Shown here: positions 62,794-64,000 of the stretch, one piece after another
Layout of the letters: each line of letters opens with the position of its first letter
Numbering within the stretch: the stretch's first letter is position 1
Origin: an uncultured Flavobacteriales bacterium
GTDB lineage: Bacteria > Bacteroidota > Bacteroidia > Flavobacteriales_D > Crocinitomicaceae
Assembly: GCA_903939755.1 (NCBI GenBank)
Contig: CAJAII010000077.1
Span: 186,001 to 250,000, forward strand
Direction of reading: 5' to 3'
DNA length: 64,000 nucleotides
Program-made: the position numbers and the translations under genes
Notes under the pieces: generated by a model
What the model was told of the DNA's origin: nothing
What the model saw: only the letters and a program-made list of their open reading frames with translations
Database searches by the model: none

Positions 62794-64000
62794 CTAATAA
62801 GTTGTATAGGTGACTACTAAGCGGGGCGCAAATTTATTATTGGTGTTTTTTCCATTAAAAACAATCCTTTCTGATGAATTAATGAAGAACCTTGGTGATA
62901 AAATAAGCCCCGTGTTTTCAATATCTTGATTTAAAATGGCTTGTACATATTGCTTAATGTCTATTTTAAATTCTTTATTGAAATCGTCTAACACTCCCAA
63001 CACTCCCAAGCTGGTATAGGTGCTCTCTGTTTCTTTTATGCGAGTGGCCACCGAAACATTTACACCCGGTTTGTAACGATAAAAGTTCTGAAACTGAATG
63101 GGTAAATGCAGTTCTGCTCGATGAATTATCTTGTCGTTTTTGAGGGCGCTTAGTCCTGGTATTTTAACTACAGCTCGTAAATTAAAGGCTTGTGCATAAA
63201 AGGCATTGTTGCCAAGGGTACTATCTTGCAGGATTTGTTCAATTGGTGTACCCGTATAATCTTTATCGATATGGGTAAAGTCTGCACAAGAACTGTTAAT
63301 GAGCAAATCGAAGGTTTTTTGAATGCCGCCTTGATGAAAATAAATGGTCATTTTAGATGCGGGGTCACTCAAATTGAAATAAAAAGCCCCACCATTTCCA
63401 GGAGACTGTGAGCCATTGTTGGTCTTGATTTTTATCCCTTTAAAATAACTCAAAAAAGCTTCGTTGCTGCTAAAGGTCGCGCTACCGCTCGTTGCTTCTA
63501 AAATGAGTGATCTAGCTAAATTAGTGTCCAATGGAATTCTTAACTGTGGATTAAGGCTGTCTCCACCTACGATTGTTTTATTGATCGGGTCGGGGGTGAT
63601 TGTTCCGAGACCTAATGGAACCAAATTAGTTGGCTTTGTCGTTTTTGTTGTGAAAGCATAATAGGTAGAATCAATGTTAAGGTCCTCGTTTAATTCATAA
63701 ACTTCGAACGTTTGAGGCTGCAGGTCACCGTAATAACCGACATACTTCAATGCTAAAACAAAAGAGTCAATACTAATCGTAGAAGGGTCACCAAAATTAG
63801 GGTTAATTCCTGCTAGGCGTATTTGAGTATAAAAAGAGGCATCAAATTTACCAAATACTGGATCATTATAACTTCCTAAAACGACATTTGCGGCATTATC
63901 CGTAATTATAGAATCCTCTTCAATCGTATAAGAAAGAATGTCAAATGTATCTGTGGTGGTGCCATATAAATAGGCATCATTATCTAAGATATCTTTCCCC
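62794..64000 (-). CDS. DUF4270 family lipoprotein-like protein (5' end beyond the window)
   Basis: The frame is open to the window edge; the visible 402 residues are the C-terminal part. The segment DPVFGKFDASFYTQIRLAG is characteristic of DUF4270, a Bacteroidota exported family, and the end (NGKNTNNKFAPRLVVTYTTY) is typical too. A TTG at 63750 is inside the gene, not the start. It stops 3 nt before the glmS ATG, so the two may share a transcript. Function unknown. Confidence 0.8.
   Translation of the reverse strand, partial: GKDILDNDAYLYGTTTDTFDILSYTIEEDSIITDNAANVVLGSYNDPVFGKFDASFYTQIRLAGINPNFGDPSTISIDSFVLALKYVGYYGDLQPQTFEVYELNEDLNIDSTYYAFTTKTTKPTNLVPLGLGTITPDPINKTIVGGDSLNPQLRIPLDTNLARSLILEATSGSATFSSNEAFLSYFKGIKIKTNNGSQSPGNGGAFYFNLSDPASKMTIYFHQGGIQKTFDLLINSSCADFTHIDKDYTGTPIEQILQDSTLGNNAFYAQAFNLRAVVKIPGLSALKNDKIIHRAELHLPIQFQNFYRYKPGVNVSVATRIKETESTYTSLGVLGVLDDFNKEFKIDIKQYVQAILNQDIENTGLILSPRFFINSSERIVFNGKNTNNKFAPRLVVTYTTY

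Noticed and set aside
63664-63750. TTG at 63750 as the start of the DUF4270 gene
   Set aside because: The frame is open without a stop to the window edge, and the upstream residues (DPVFGKFD) are typical of the family.

Overview
The window reads as chromosome from a low-GC member of the Bacteroidota, most likely a flavobacterial lineage. The evidence is type IX secretion (T9SS) sorting domains of both classes (type B gliding-motility C-termini and type A Por-like tails), a SprB-repeat surface protein, DUF4292 and DUF4270 proteins, TAnnTTTG-type -7 promoter elements, almost no Shine-Dalgarno sequences, and Bacteroidota gene orders such as pdxA-DUF177-rpmF-plsX-fabH-accB-accC. No rRNA, CRISPR array, integrase or transposase was seen. 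One tRNA gene, tRNA-Ser(GGA), is present.

Layout. 1-4851: the last codons of dut, then a sugar nucleotidyltransferase, a TPR lipoprotein, a DUF4292 lipoprotein and an EnvC-like coiled-coil/LytM protein, an envelope operon. 4831-8776 (minus): polysaccharide polymerase/ligase, Wzz-like chain-length protein and flippase. 8954-17135 (minus): two secreted T9SS type B proteins, one of 1844 residues with SprB repeats. 17323-25474 (minus): lipid and cofactor cluster accC, accB, fabH, plsX, rpmF, DUF177, pdxA, then an M17 aminopeptidase and mutY. 25586-28174 (plus): HU, a 30-residue basic mS38-like protein, RNase G and RecX. 28171-32327 (minus): lysS, mgtE and a secreted superoxide dismutase. 32454-38465 (plus): ileS, an orphan biotin carrier and ppk. 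38438-40318 (minus): glycosyltransferase and LpxH-like phosphoesterase. 40569-43410 (plus): galE, TatD hydrolase and asparaginase. 43422-44159 (minus): a TSUP permease.

Accessory block, about 44.3-54.0 kb. It is bounded by two direct copies of a 117-bp structured repeat (44274-44390 and 53910-54027), and the second lies beside tRNA-Ser(GGA). Two vestiges of that tRNA's 3' end (53798-53818, 53894-53914) point to past integration or recombination. Inside are a very A+T-rich set (two tiny secreted peptides, a membrane-anchored repeat protein and a MauE-like membrane protein), a tightly overlapped four-gene signalling operon (104-aa CPPxC protein, multi-pass membrane protein, HisKA_3 kinase, LuxR-type regulator), and a translationally overlapped pair of T9SS cargo proteins (subtilase plus propeller-like protein). 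These are the best candidates for an undescribed system.

54319-64000: back to core genes: pth, a third type B T9SS protein, asnS, rpoN, a PAP2-like membrane protein, glmS and a DUF4270 protein that runs off the window.

Most notable points: an isoleucyl-tRNA synthetase whose HIGH signature is rearranged to GIHH; three genes (galE, pth, asnS) whose -7 element lies only 4-5 nt before the ATG, predicting leaderless mRNAs; a secreted SOD with a His-rich C-terminal extension; and the mS38-like mini-protein directly upstream of RNase G.
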